From Alphaproteobacteria bacterium MarineAlpha3_Bin3 (GTDB lineage: Bacteria; Pseudomonadota; Alphaproteobacteria; Rhodospirillales; Casp-alpha2): DNA of 28,519 nucleotides. Under the pieces are notes generated by a model. That model saw only the letters and a program-made list of their open reading frames with translations, ran no database searches and was not told where the DNA came from. A program made the translations under genes and the position numbers. The DNA lies in NCBI GenBank assembly GCA_002938075.1, contig PTLK01000005.1, positions 1-28,519 of the forward strand, in the 5' to 3' direction. Positions 7,546 through 14,515 of this stretch are shown here, piece by piece (the stretch's first letter is position 1; each line of letters opens with the position of its first letter).

Positions 7546-8068
7546 CGCGGACTTCTTTTTCCGGGGCCCGAGCCTCGAGACCCACTTGGCCGATGATGAA
7601 ATCGGCGATGGACTTGACGTTGTCAAGGTCAAGGACCGGTACGGACAAGCCGTCGAGGTCGTCGTCGGTGGCCACGGCAACGATGGTCGCATCGTCCGTA
7701 CACAGCAGCGGCTTGCCGACGGCGGGCCGGTGGACTTCCATTTTCTCATGACCGTGGGACTTGAAGCCTTCGATCAGCACCAGATCGACCTCCTGCATAC
7801 GGGCCAGGAGGTCGTCGATGGACGGTTCCGGGGCGTCCCGGTTTTCGTGCAGCAGCGCCCACCGCTTGGCGCCAGTGAGCAACACCTCGGTTGCCCCGGC
7901 TAGCCGGTGTTCGTGCGAATCCTTGCCCGGCCTGTCGATGTCGAAGTTGTGGTGGGTGTGCTTCATGGTCGACACGGTGAATCCCCGGCCAATCAGTTCC
8001 GGCACCAGCTTGGCGACCAGCGTCGTCTTGCCACTGCCGCTCCATCCCACAAGGCCGAAGGTTTTCAT
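7532..8068 (-). CDS. mobB: Molybdopterin-guanine dinucleotide biosynthesis adaptor MobB
   Basis: A 178-residue P-loop protein (FGLVGWSGSGKTTLVAKLV, Walker A) that binds GTP and assists MobA in attaching GMP to Moco. KHTHHNFDIDRPGKDSHEH is the family signature after the first strand, and DLVLIEGFKSH is the second conserved block. MKTFGLVGW is the start: its ATG overlaps the stop of pgsA as ATGA. mobA and moaABC are not in this window, so the early Moco steps must be encoded elsewhere. Confidence 0.93.
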   Translation of the reverse strand: MKTFGLVGWSGSGKTTLVAKLVPELIGRGFTVSTMKHTHHNFDIDRPGKDSHEHRLAGATEVLLTGAKRWALLHENRDAPEPSIDDLLARMQEVDLVLIEGFKSHGHEKMEVHRPAVGKPLLCTDDATIVAVATDDDLDGLSVPVLDLDNVKSIADFIIGQVGLEARAPEKEVRDGAA

Positions 8069-8700
8069 GCGTTTCCACCCTTGTCCCCGTCGACAGCTTC
8101 GGAAGCCGCGGGCCGCTTGGCGGCGGGGGCGTTGTCGGTTTCGTTGATATACCTGAGCCCGGACACCAGGTAATCGTATCCAGTCACCAGCGTCAGCACC
8201 GCCGCCCCCCACAGCCCGTAAACACCGATATCGGTGGTGGTCAGGGGACCGAAATCCGGGCCCGAAGGGCCGACCAAAAGAAACCCCAGGGCTAGCATCT
8301 GAATGGTCGTTTTCCATTTCGCCATGGTCGTCACAGGTACGCTGACCCGGACCTGGGCCAGGAATTCGCGCAGGCCAGACACCAGGATTTCGCGGCATAA
8401 GATGACCGCCGCCGGCAGCACCGTAAGCCCGGAAATGCGGTCAATCCCGACCAGGACAAGCAACACCGACGCCACTAGAAGCTTGTCCGCGATCGGGTCA
8501 AGGAAACGCCCCAGGGCCGATTGCTGGTGCCAGGCGCGGGCCAGGTAACCGTCGAAGAAATCGGTGATGCAGGCCAAGGTATAGGCGGCAAAGGCCAGCC
8601 AGCTTCCCGTCGGGTCGCCGACGAACAGCAACAGGGCGATCAGCACCGGGATTGCCGCGATCCGCGAAAACGTCAGGATATTCGGCAGATTGATAACCAT
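8065..8700 (-). CDS. pgsA: CDP-diacylglycerol-glycerol-3-phosphate phosphatidyltransferase
   Basis: A 211-residue inner-membrane enzyme making phosphatidylglycerol phosphate from CDP-diacylglycerol, the committed step to phosphatidylglycerol and cardiolipin. The start MVINLPNILTFSRI and the CDP-alcohol phosphotransferase motif D-x2-D-G-x2-A-R-x8-G-x3-D-x3-D are visible from TDFFDGYLARAWHQQSALG to RFLDPIADK. Several hydrophobic segments fit a multi-pass protein. The C-terminal tail is hydrophilic. It follows uvrC by 56 bp and overlaps mobB by 4 bp. Confidence 0.95.
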   Translation of the reverse strand: MVINLPNILTFSRIAAIPVLIALLLFVGDPTGSWLAFAAYTLACITDFFDGYLARAWHQQSALGRFLDPIADKLLVASVLLVLVGIDRISGLTVLPAAVILCREILVSGLREFLAQVRVSVPVTTMAKWKTTIQMLALGFLLVGPSGPDFGPLTTTDIGVYGLWGAAVLTLVTGYDYLVSGLRYINETDNAPAAKRPAASEAVDGDKGGNA

Positions 8701-8756
8701 GTCCCACCTTCGGTTTCAGGGTGGCGCATTCTAACGCCCCCGGACCCTCGACGCCA

Positions 8757-10691
8757 CTAGCCGTCCGGATGGAACCACTCGTAGATACGGTTGGCGGTGG
8801 CCTTGCTGATTCCTTCCACCGCCTCCAGGTCGGCACGGCCGGCCTCGGTCACCGCCTTGGCGGCGCCGAAGTGGTGCAACAACGCCTTTTTGCGTTTCGC
8901 CCCGATGGACGGGATATCGTCCAGCAGCGAGCGCGTCAACGATTTCGAACGCTTGTCCCGATGCGCGCCGATGGCGAAGCGGTGGGCCTCGTCGCGCAGC
9001 CTTTGCAAAAAGAAAAGCACCGGGTCGCGGGGAGGCAGGGTTAGGGGTTCGCAGCCGGGCAGATATATTCGCTCGCGCCCGGCGTGACGGTCCGGGCCCT
9101 TGGCGATGGCAGCCACGGTGACGCCTTCGATCCCCAGATCCTCGAACACCTCCAGCGCCACCCCCAACTGCCCCTTGCCGCCGTCGACAAGGACCAAGTC
9201 AGGCCACGTGCCGGCGGTACGGTCCGATTCTTCCTTAAGCGCCCTGGAAAAGCGCCGGGACAGCACCTCTCGCATCATCGCGTAGTCGTCGCCCGGCGAA
9301 AACCTGCCGTCGTTCCCCGCCGGGGCGCCGGACTGCTTGGCGCCCCGGATGGTGAACTTGCGGTAGGCCTTTTTCATCAGGCCCTCGGGCCCGGCGACGA
9401 TCAGGGCCCCGACCGCCTTGGCCCCGGAAACGTGGCTGTTATCAAAGACCTCGATCCTTTCCGGCGCCCCGTCCAGGTCCAGGGCCTGGGCCAGCCCTTC
9501 CAAAAGGCGCCGTTGCGAGGCGCTTTCGGCCATGCGCCGGGCGAGCGCTTCGCGGGCGTTGGCAAGCACGTGGTTGATCAGGTTCCGCTTGTCGCCGCGC
9601 TGGGGCCAAACCAGGCTAACGTTCCGCCCGGCGCGGACGGATAGCGCTTCGGCCAGCAGTTTCCGGTTCGGTGGCGGATGGCTGACGAGGATCGTTTTCG
9701 GCGGCAGGGCCTTGGCGTAGAACTGGCCCAGGAAAGCCTCCAGCACCGCCGTCGCATCCTTTTCCCGGGCGTGGCTGGGAAAATAGGCGCGGTTACCGAA
9801 GTTGGCCCCGGCGCGGAAGAAAAACACCTGGATGCAGGTCTGGCCCCCAGCTTGGTGGGCGCCGATGACGTCGGCATCGCCGACGCCCTTAAGGTTGATG
9901 TCCTGGTGCGCCTGGATGCGCGTCAACGCCCTAATGCGGTCCCGATAACCGGCCGCTTTTTCGTATTCCTCAGCGTCGCTGGCGTCCTGCATCAGGCGGG
10001 AGAAATGGCGTTGAATTTTCTGCGAACCGCCGGCCAGGAAGGCCCGGGCATGCTCGACCGAGGCCCCGTATTCGGCTTCACTGATTCGCCCGACGCAAGG
10101 CGCCGAACAGCGCTTGATCTGATGCAAAAGGCAGGGCCGGGTGCGGTTGGCGAACACGGTGTCGGTGCAAGAACGCAGCAAAAAAGCCCGTTGCAGGGTT
10201 GCCAGGGCCTCGTTGACGGCCCATACGGAGGCGAAGGGGCCGTAATAGTCCCCTTTGCGGCTCTCAGCGCCACGGTGCTTCAGGACCTGTGGGAAAGCAT
10301 GTTCGCCGGTCAACAGGATCGACGGAAAGGATTTGTCGTCGCGCAAAAGGATGTTATAGCGTGGCCGATAGCGCTTGATGAGATTGGCTTCCAACAACAG
10401 CGCCTCGGCCTCGGTATGGGTGGTGACAAATTCCATGGAGGCGGTTTCGGCGATCATGCGCCGGGTGCGGTTCGGTTGCCGGTCGGGGCGTGTGTAGCTG
10501 GCAACCCTTTTTTTCAGGTTCTTCGCCTTGCCGACATAAAGCACGTCGCCTTTGGTGTTGATCATCCGATAGACCCCGGGCGCGCTGGGCAGGGTCTTAA
10601 GATACCCATCGATCACCGTTGCGCCGGCGGCGGGGACCCCGGCGGAAGAAAATTTGGCCGCTTTGGGTGTCGGTTTTTGCCGTTCAGTCAT
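8757..10691 (-). CDS. uvrC: Excinuclease ABC subunit C
   Basis: A 644-residue nuclease of nucleotide excision repair, cutting on both sides of a lesion bound by UvrB. Domains in order: the GIY-YIG nuclease (GVYRMINTKGDVLYVGKAKN, about residues 35-55), a cysteine cluster (CLLHQIKRCSAPCVG), the UVR domain near 215-250, the RNase-H-like endonuclease domain (ERIEVFDNSHVSGAKAVGA and DLVLVDGGKGQL) and C-terminal helix-hairpin-helix motifs (DDIPSIGAKRKKALLHHFG). The start MTERQK lies in a 14-bp perfect palindrome. It heads the long run that continues into pgsA and the Moco genes. Confidence 0.97.
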   Translation of the reverse strand: MTERQKPTPKAAKFSSAGVPAAGATVIDGYLKTLPSAPGVYRMINTKGDVLYVGKAKNLKKRVASYTRPDRQPNRTRRMIAETASMEFVTTHTEAEALLLEANLIKRYRPRYNILLRDDKSFPSILLTGEHAFPQVLKHRGAESRKGDYYGPFASVWAVNEALATLQRAFLLRSCTDTVFANRTRPCLLHQIKRCSAPCVGRISEAEYGASVEHARAFLAGGSQKIQRHFSRLMQDASDAEEYEKAAGYRDRIRALTRIQAHQDINLKGVGDADVIGAHQAGGQTCIQVFFFRAGANFGNRAYFPSHAREKDATAVLEAFLGQFYAKALPPKTILVSHPPPNRKLLAEALSVRAGRNVSLVWPQRGDKRNLINHVLANAREALARRMAESASQRRLLEGLAQALDLDGAPERIEVFDNSHVSGAKAVGALIVAGPEGLMKKAYRKFTIRGAKQSGAPAGNDGRFSPGDDYAMMREVLSRRFSRALKEESDRTAGTWPDLVLVDGGKGQLGVALEVFEDLGIEGVTVAAIAKGPDRHAGRERIYLPGCEPLTLPPRDPVLFFLQRLRDEAHRFAIGAHRDKRSKSLTRSLLDDIPSIGAKRKKALLHHFGAAKAVTEAGRADLEAVEGISKATANRIYEWFHPDG

Positions 10692-10702
10692 ACCCGGGTA
10701 TG
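10689..10702. promoter_or_regulatory. Perfect 14-bp palindrome over the uvrC start codon
   Basis: CATACCCGGGTATG is its own reverse complement, and its minus-strand end is the uvrC ATG. It could be an operator or an RNA hairpin occluding the start, or chance. It does not match the alphaproteobacterial LexA boxes (GTTC- or GAAC-N7-GTTC). Confidence 0.35.
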
Positions 10703-11065
10703 CACTACGAAAACTTCGATTGAGGTCAGGGGCGGGATTATATTATTTTCGGCTAAGATCTGATTTTAAAGCTCCCCATCTATCCACGAAGCCTGTGGAT
10801 AACGTTGTTGAAAAGCCTTTCTCCCGGCCGCATGCCCTTAACATAATGAGATTTTTTTTAAATTACCTAATTTTTAGGCAATAATTTAACCTATTGATTC
10901 AAATAATTTTTTTAATATCAGGGAGTGAATCAAAAGGTCAAATTTAAAATTTGATATAAAGCAGACACAAACCGACACAATTGAACGGCCTGTGCAAAAC
11001 TTGTGGTTCGGTTATCAGCAAATGGCTGTTTCGGAATCGTCAGTAAGGCTATTTAAAAAACGAAT
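10692..11065. other. AT-rich intergenic region with DnaA-box pair
   Basis: This 374-bp gap between uvrC and folB has no credible gene. From about 10840 to 10980 it is strongly AT-rich, unlike its surroundings. It holds a perfect DnaA box TGTGGATAA (10794-10802), an inverted near-match CTATCCACG (10780-10788), and a palindrome TCAAATTT-A-AAATTTGA (10938-10954). A weaker DnaA-like TGTGCAAAA lies near 10990. A TATAAT reads toward uvrC on the minus strand (10737-10742) without a good -35. It could be a DnaA-regulated promoter region or, less likely, part of a replication origin. Confidence 0.35.
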
Positions 11066-11485
11066 TTATACTTTAGAATTAAACCTTTCGATTTCCACTC
11101 CGACGCTTTCTGCATCGTCGATTATATCTAATTTCTCGACTCGGACCCGCGCCGACTTTACCCGGCCGTCTTCGAGACACATGGCGGCGATATTTTCGGC
11201 CAGCGTTTCGACAAGATTGACGTGGCCGCATCCGACGATCTCTTCGATACCCCTGGCCAGATGCTCATAACAAATGACGTTACGGATGTCATCGTCGATC
11301 GGCCGGTCGCCTTCCAGCACCGCCAAATCAAGATTAATGCGAACCCGCTGTTCGGTGAATTTTTCATGGTGATGGATGCCGATGGAACACGGCAACATCA
11401 GATCGCGGATGAACACATGGCGCAGCGCGTGTTTGGCATCGGCGATGCGGTTCGGTTTTACGAGTTTGATATGGCTTTGCGTCAT
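11066..11485 (-). CDS. folB: Dihydroneopterin aldolase
   Basis: A 139-residue enzyme of folate synthesis that cleaves dihydroneopterin to 6-hydroxymethyl-dihydropterin and glycolaldehyde. Family features are the start of the fold at VFIRDLMLPCSIGIHHHEK, the ICYEHLARGIEE block and VNLVETLAENIAAMCLEDGRVKSARVRVEKL. The first 20 residues form a short extension. It lies 80 bp after the pteridine-reductase-like gene, and both proteins act on pterins. An AT-rich gap follows, without a clear terminator. Confidence 0.92.
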   Translation of the reverse strand: MTQSHIKLVKPNRIADAKHALRHVFIRDLMLPCSIGIHHHEKFTEQRVRINLDLAVLEGDRPIDDDIRNVICYEHLARGIEEIVGCGHVNLVETLAENIAAMCLEDGRVKSARVRVEKLDIIDDAESVGVEIERFNSKV

Positions 11486-11565
11486 TTTATTTTTCCGACT
11501 ATTGCCGGTCTGACCCGGCTCGAGTTGAAGGCCTTCTTTGGGCTTTATTTTTCTTTAATTTCAAT

Positions 11566-12336
11566 TCATTCGGAGAATTTTCCCTCCGACTTTCCCGGCG
11601 CCCAGCCGAGATGCTGACCGCCGTCAAGGACGATCATCTGCCCGGTAATGGACGGGGCGTCAAGAAGGAATTGCACGGCCCGGCAGATTTCTTCCAGCAA
11701 CACCTGGCGTTTGAATGGCAATGCCAACCATTGGCGTTCGAACTGTTCTTTCGTCTGGTGAATGCTGGGAAGGGTCGGCCCGGGGCCGATGGCGTTGACC
11801 CGGATCGCCGGCGCCAGTGCCAGCGCCAGGTTTTGCGTCAACCCCCAAAGCGCCACCTTGCTGACCGTATAGGAGGTGAAATACAGCGTCACGTTCCATA
11901 CCCGTTGGTCGATCAGGTTGATGACGTTGCCTTCGACGCCGTCCGGCAGAGCGGCGGCAAAAGCCTGGGTGAGCTGAAACGGGGCGCGCAAGTTCACCTG
12001 CATGTGGGTTTCCCAGGATTCCTTGGTCACTGTCTGGGGGGTGTCTTTCTCGAACACCGAGGCATTGTTGACGAGACACCCCAAAGGGCCGATTTCCGCC
12101 GTTGCCCGGTCGATCAGCCCGGCCGCTTCTTCTTCGACGGCGAGGTCCGCCTGGACGGTCGCCGCCTTGAAGCCATTGGCGGAAATTTCATCGGCCACCG
12201 CCCGGGCTTCGGCCTCCGAACGGTTGTAATGGACCGCCACCGTCCAGCCGGCAGCCGCCAAGTCCAAGGCCACGGCGCGGCCGATCCGCCGCCCGGCACC
12301 GGTAACTAGGGCCGATTTCAACGCTTTTTCGTTCAT
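11566..12336 (-). CDS. Pteridine-reductase-like SDR (FolM type)
   Basis: A 256-residue short-chain dehydrogenase/reductase using NADPH. The nucleotide motif reads ALVTGAGRRIGRAVAL, matching the TGxxxRxG variant that distinguishes pteridine reductases and FolM from ordinary TGxxxGxG SDRs. Further on are LVNNAS, the catalytic YTVSK and NAIGPGPTLPS. The likely reaction is reduction of dihydromonapterin or dihydrofolate to the tetrahydro form. This fits its place upstream of folB. MNEKALKSALVTG is taken as the start; a GTG nine codons further upstream would add MPAIPHSPP. The product ends QHLGWAPGKSEGKFSE. Confidence 0.85.
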   Translation of the reverse strand: MNEKALKSALVTGAGRRIGRAVALDLAAAGWTVAVHYNRSEAEARAVADEISANGFKAATVQADLAVEEEAAGLIDRATAEIGPLGCLVNNASVFEKDTPQTVTKESWETHMQVNLRAPFQLTQAFAAALPDGVEGNVINLIDQRVWNVTLYFTSYTVSKVALWGLTQNLALALAPAIRVNAIGPGPTLPSIHQTKEQFERQWLALPFKRQVLLEEICRAVQFLLDAPSITGQMIVLDGGQHLGWAPGKSEGKFSE

Positions 12337-12401
12337 CGGCGGAGAATGGGGGATCGCCGGCACCGATGCAAGGGGCGCCGTAAACCCCGCCGTGACCGCA
12401 T

Positions 12402-12620
12402 TTACCGAAGGTTATCGTCGTGTCCGTGTTTGCGGCTGTAAACCATCAACCGTATCTGGCCCGGCCCCGTCGCCAAGGTGAACACAATGCCCAAAATCAA
12501 GGCTATGGTTCCGTGAACGCCCAATTCCACATCCTCCAACTGCCACCACACCTAGGCGCTGACGCCGACGGCGAAGGCCAACAGGCCACCCAGGATGAGG
12601 ATAATAAGGGCCGTTTACAT
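12402..12620 (-). pseudogene. Decayed small membrane-protein gene (two in-frame stops)
   Basis: Reading minus from the ATG at 12620 gives 72 codons to the TAA at 12402-12404, interrupted by TAA at codon 2 (12615-12617) and TAG at codon 23 (12552-12554). Around these stops the frame is coherent: a hydrophobic helix (TALIILILGGLLAFAVGVSA), then VWWQLEDVELGVHGTIALIL, a second hydrophobic stretch (GIVFTLATG) and a basic tail. This looks like a two-helix inner-membrane protein, so the stops suggest a pseudogene, or at the TAG a sequencing error or readthrough. The protein is not assigned to a named family. It lies between the SDR gene and repeat R2, downstream of the R2 promoter. Confidence 0.6.
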
Positions 12621-12849
12621 GCCGAAACAAATTCGGTCGGGAATTTCGTCTATCCTATTGGTCATTTTCAACGGGCAAGAAAGAACAGGTTGCTCCGTTG
12701 GCCGGACGGAAACGGCCCGCTGGACTTCCTGGACGACGGCGCGTTCAGGGAGGCGCTCAGGGATCGCCGGCCGGTGTAGGCGCCGCCGCCTGCCGCCCTG
12801 AAACCCGCAAGTCCTTGAGTTAAAATAAAACCCTTTCCGTCCCGGAATC

Positions 12850-12945
12850 CTGGGGTGGGCATCGGTCGGCATTCAGTGTGCAAACGGTAAGCATCGGGTA
12901 ATCATTCGGTAATCATTGGGTAGCCTATTGGTAACCGGGGGAGGG
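12850..12945 (-). repeat. Tandem array of degenerate 10-11 bp units (R2)
   Basis: On the plus strand the units read GGTGGGCATC, GGTCGGCATT, CAGTGTGCAAA, CGGTAAGCATC, GGGTAATCATT, CGGTAATCATT, then GGGTAGCCTATT and GGTAACC. The unit is degenerate but the spacing stays at one helical turn, which suggests selection on phase rather than recent duplication. Confidence 0.55.
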
Positions 12946-13103
12946 TCGGGTACGGGTGGTTTTTAAAACTGTTTGGCGGCCGCAAAAGGCGGTCAAACTT
13001 GGGAGCCTCAGTGGGGAGGTCGCGGGGCCGCCGGAATGTGCGGACGCAAAAGGACGCGGCCGTCCTCCGGCGCCGCCGGGGCGTGGGTTATAGCTATTCA
13101 CCA

Positions 13104-13115
13104 TGTCAAAGAGCG
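13104..13115 (-). promoter_or_regulatory. boxA-like antitermination motif (R2)
   Basis: CGCTCTTTGACA on the minus strand is identical to the R1 copy and is followed by TGGTGAATAGC. It lies about 28 nt after the predicted start of transcription, as in rRNA leaders. Confidence 0.5.
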
Positions 13116-13149
13116 AAATTGATAGTAAGAACGAAAACAGAACAACAAA

Positions 13150-13178
13150 AATATAAGCCCGTCCACGGGGCTTGTCAA
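13150..13178 (-). promoter_or_regulatory. Consensus sigma70 promoter with palindromic spacer (R2)
   Basis: On the minus strand TTGACA (13173-13178) and TATATT (13150-13155) are 17 bp apart. The spacer arms AAGCCC and GGGCTT pair as in R1, with A-T replaced by G-C. This is one of the strongest promoter matches in the window. Confidence 0.7.
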
Positions 13179-13239
13179 GGGGCCGGGACGAAAAACCGAA
13201 AGTCCGCTCACGGCCCGGCAATGGGCATCAGGACAGGTC

Positions 13240-13971
13240 CTAATCCGGCAGCCAAAAAATATCGCCGTCCCGAGGCGCCTCAAGTGGCGTCAGGTCCTTT
13301 CCGTCAATGCAAATGGCGGCCCGGTATCCCCATGATTCGAGAAGTTCCCAAGCGGCTTGCAGGCTGTCGCCGATTTGCGACAATTGCTCATGGACGAGTT
13401 CGACTACCATGACCGGACGATAGCGGGTAATGGTTTCGGCGCCGCCCTCGAGGATACGCATTTCCCACCCTTGGACGTCCATCTTGATGAAATCCAGGCG
13501 CTGGAGGCCTTCGTCGGCGGCAAAACGGTCGATGGTGGTGACCGGCACCTCTTCTTGGTGATACAGGCCCGCCCGATCCATCTCGCTCATATGCGCCAAG
13601 CCGTACCTGAAAGTGCCGTTGTCCTTGAGCGGGGTATTGAGAACCTGGCTTCCGGGTTGATCGCTCAATCCCTTGGCCACCAAGTGGATATTGGAAAAAC
13701 CGTTGATCCTGACGGCGAGGCGAAGGATCGAGCAGGCATAGCTGCCGGGCTCGAAGGAATAGACCTGGCCATGCCTGGCCATACGGGCAAAAAGCTTGGC
13801 GTATTGCCCCGCATGGCCGCCGATGTCCAAGATCACCCCTTCGGAGTCGATGTAACGGGACAGAAGCGGCCTCATCCACCTGTGGTGCTGTTTGGCAGCC
13901 GCCTTGAAGGCGTGGGCCACATAGGAGGCTTTGGCCCGCAACGGGAGGTCGCCAAAACGAAAACCTGTCAT
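13240..13971 (-). CDS. FkbM-family SAM-dependent methyltransferase
   Basis: A 243-residue Rossmann-fold methyltransferase. SAM-binding motif I is GVILDIGGHAGQYAKLFA, acidic motif II is VYSFEPGSYAC, and the FkbM-type block is LDFIKMDVQGWEMRILEGG followed by PVMVVELVHEQ. The substrate is unknown; relatives O-methylate sugars, lipids or secondary metabolites. The start MTGFRFGD overlaps the rppH stop as ATGA (4 bp), so it is probably translated by coupling to rppH. The longer upstream reading lies inside rppH and is rejected. The gene is followed by the R2 promoter about 60 bp on. Confidence 0.85.
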   Translation of the reverse strand: MTGFRFGDLPLRAKASYVAHAFKAAAKQHHRWMRPLLSRYIDSEGVILDIGGHAGQYAKLFARMARHGQVYSFEPGSYACSILRLAVRINGFSNIHLVAKGLSDQPGSQVLNTPLKDNGTFRYGLAHMSEMDRAGLYHQEEVPVTTIDRFAADEGLQRLDFIKMDVQGWEMRILEGGAETITRYRPVMVVELVHEQLSQIGDSLQAAWELLESWGYRAAICIDGKDLTPLEAPRDGDIFWLPD

Positions 13972-14504
13972 GCTCCGGTCGCTTTCGGTTTCGCCAGGTC
14001 TTGGAACTCGGCCAGGATTTCGTCGTAAAGCCGCCGCTTGAACGGGACCACCAGCCTCGGCAGTTCTGCCATGGCGACCCACTTCCAATCGGTGAATTCC
14101 GGCTTGCCGTCGGCGTTGAGGTCGAAATCGGCATCGACGCCGGTGAACCGGAGCGCAAACCATTTCTGCGTCTGGCCCCGGTACCTGCCGCCCCACGACA
14201 CGCCCATAAGGTCATCGGGCAGGTCGTAGGTCAGCCATCCTTTTGTTTCGGCGATGATGTCGGCCTTGTCAGTGCCGGTTTCCTCCGCCAGCTCGCGCAT
14301 CACCGCCATGGCCGGGGTTTCCCCGTCATCGATGCCGCCTTGCGGCATTTGCCAGACGTAGGCGCCCCGGGGGCCGCGATGTGGGCTGCCCCGGGGGCCA
14401 AAACGCCGGCCGACGAAAACCTCTCCCTCGCCGTTGAACAGCATTGCACCGACCCCCGGCCGAAAGGGAAGGTCGGCCGCCTTCTTCGGTTTTTCGCCGT
14501 TCAT
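13968..14504 (-). CDS. rppH: RNA pyrophosphohydrolase (Nudix)
   Basis: A 178-residue Nudix hydrolase removing pyrophosphate from 5'-triphosphorylated RNA, so starting RNase E-dependent decay. The complete Nudix box GGIDDGETPAMAVMRELAEE is followed by TGT, matching GX5EX7REUXEEXGU. AYVWQMPQGG before it and GQTQKWFALRFTG after it are typical of RppH. Its place after the deacetylase gene (11 bp) in the ctpA group is the usual alphaproteobacterial order. Confidence 0.95.
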   Translation of the reverse strand: MNGEKPKKAADLPFRPGVGAMLFNGEGEVFVGRRFGPRGSPHRGPRGAYVWQMPQGGIDDGETPAMAVMRELAEETGTDKADIIAETKGWLTYDLPDDLMGVSWGGRYRGQTQKWFALRFTGVDADFDLNADGKPEFTDWKWVAMAELPRLVVPFKRRLYDEILAEFQDLAKPKATGA

Positions 14505-14515
14505 GGGGTTCCCTA

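Larger units (their letters stand above)
12798..13219 (-). repeat. Dispersed non-coding repeat, copy R2 (promoter, boxA, array)
   Basis: This is the reverse-complement partner of R1. Read on the minus strand it has GTGAGCGGACTTTCGGTTT, a consensus promoter with palindromic spacer, boxA, and a GC-rich variable part of about 140 nt. It ends with TTTTAAAAACCACCCG, a longer array and the GGATTCC dyad with CGGAAAGGGTTTT. It sits just after the FkbM-type methyltransferase stop, and transcription would run toward the decayed gene, the SDR gene and folB. The body has no credible ORF. It may be a promoter/leader for the folate genes or an independent RNA. Confidence 0.6.

Noticed and set aside
7546..7749. 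N-terminal extension of moeA by about 68 residues
   Set aside because: The extension lies out of frame inside mobB, and the family fold starts at MAQLKDD.
8069..8398. N-terminal extension of mobB by about 110 residues
   Set aside because: It overlaps pgsA in another frame; the P-loop start MKTFGLVGW with the ATGA overlap is the normal start.
12850..12945. CRISPR array
   Set aside because: Units are only 10-11 bp and directly adjacent, with no spacers and no cas genes in the window.
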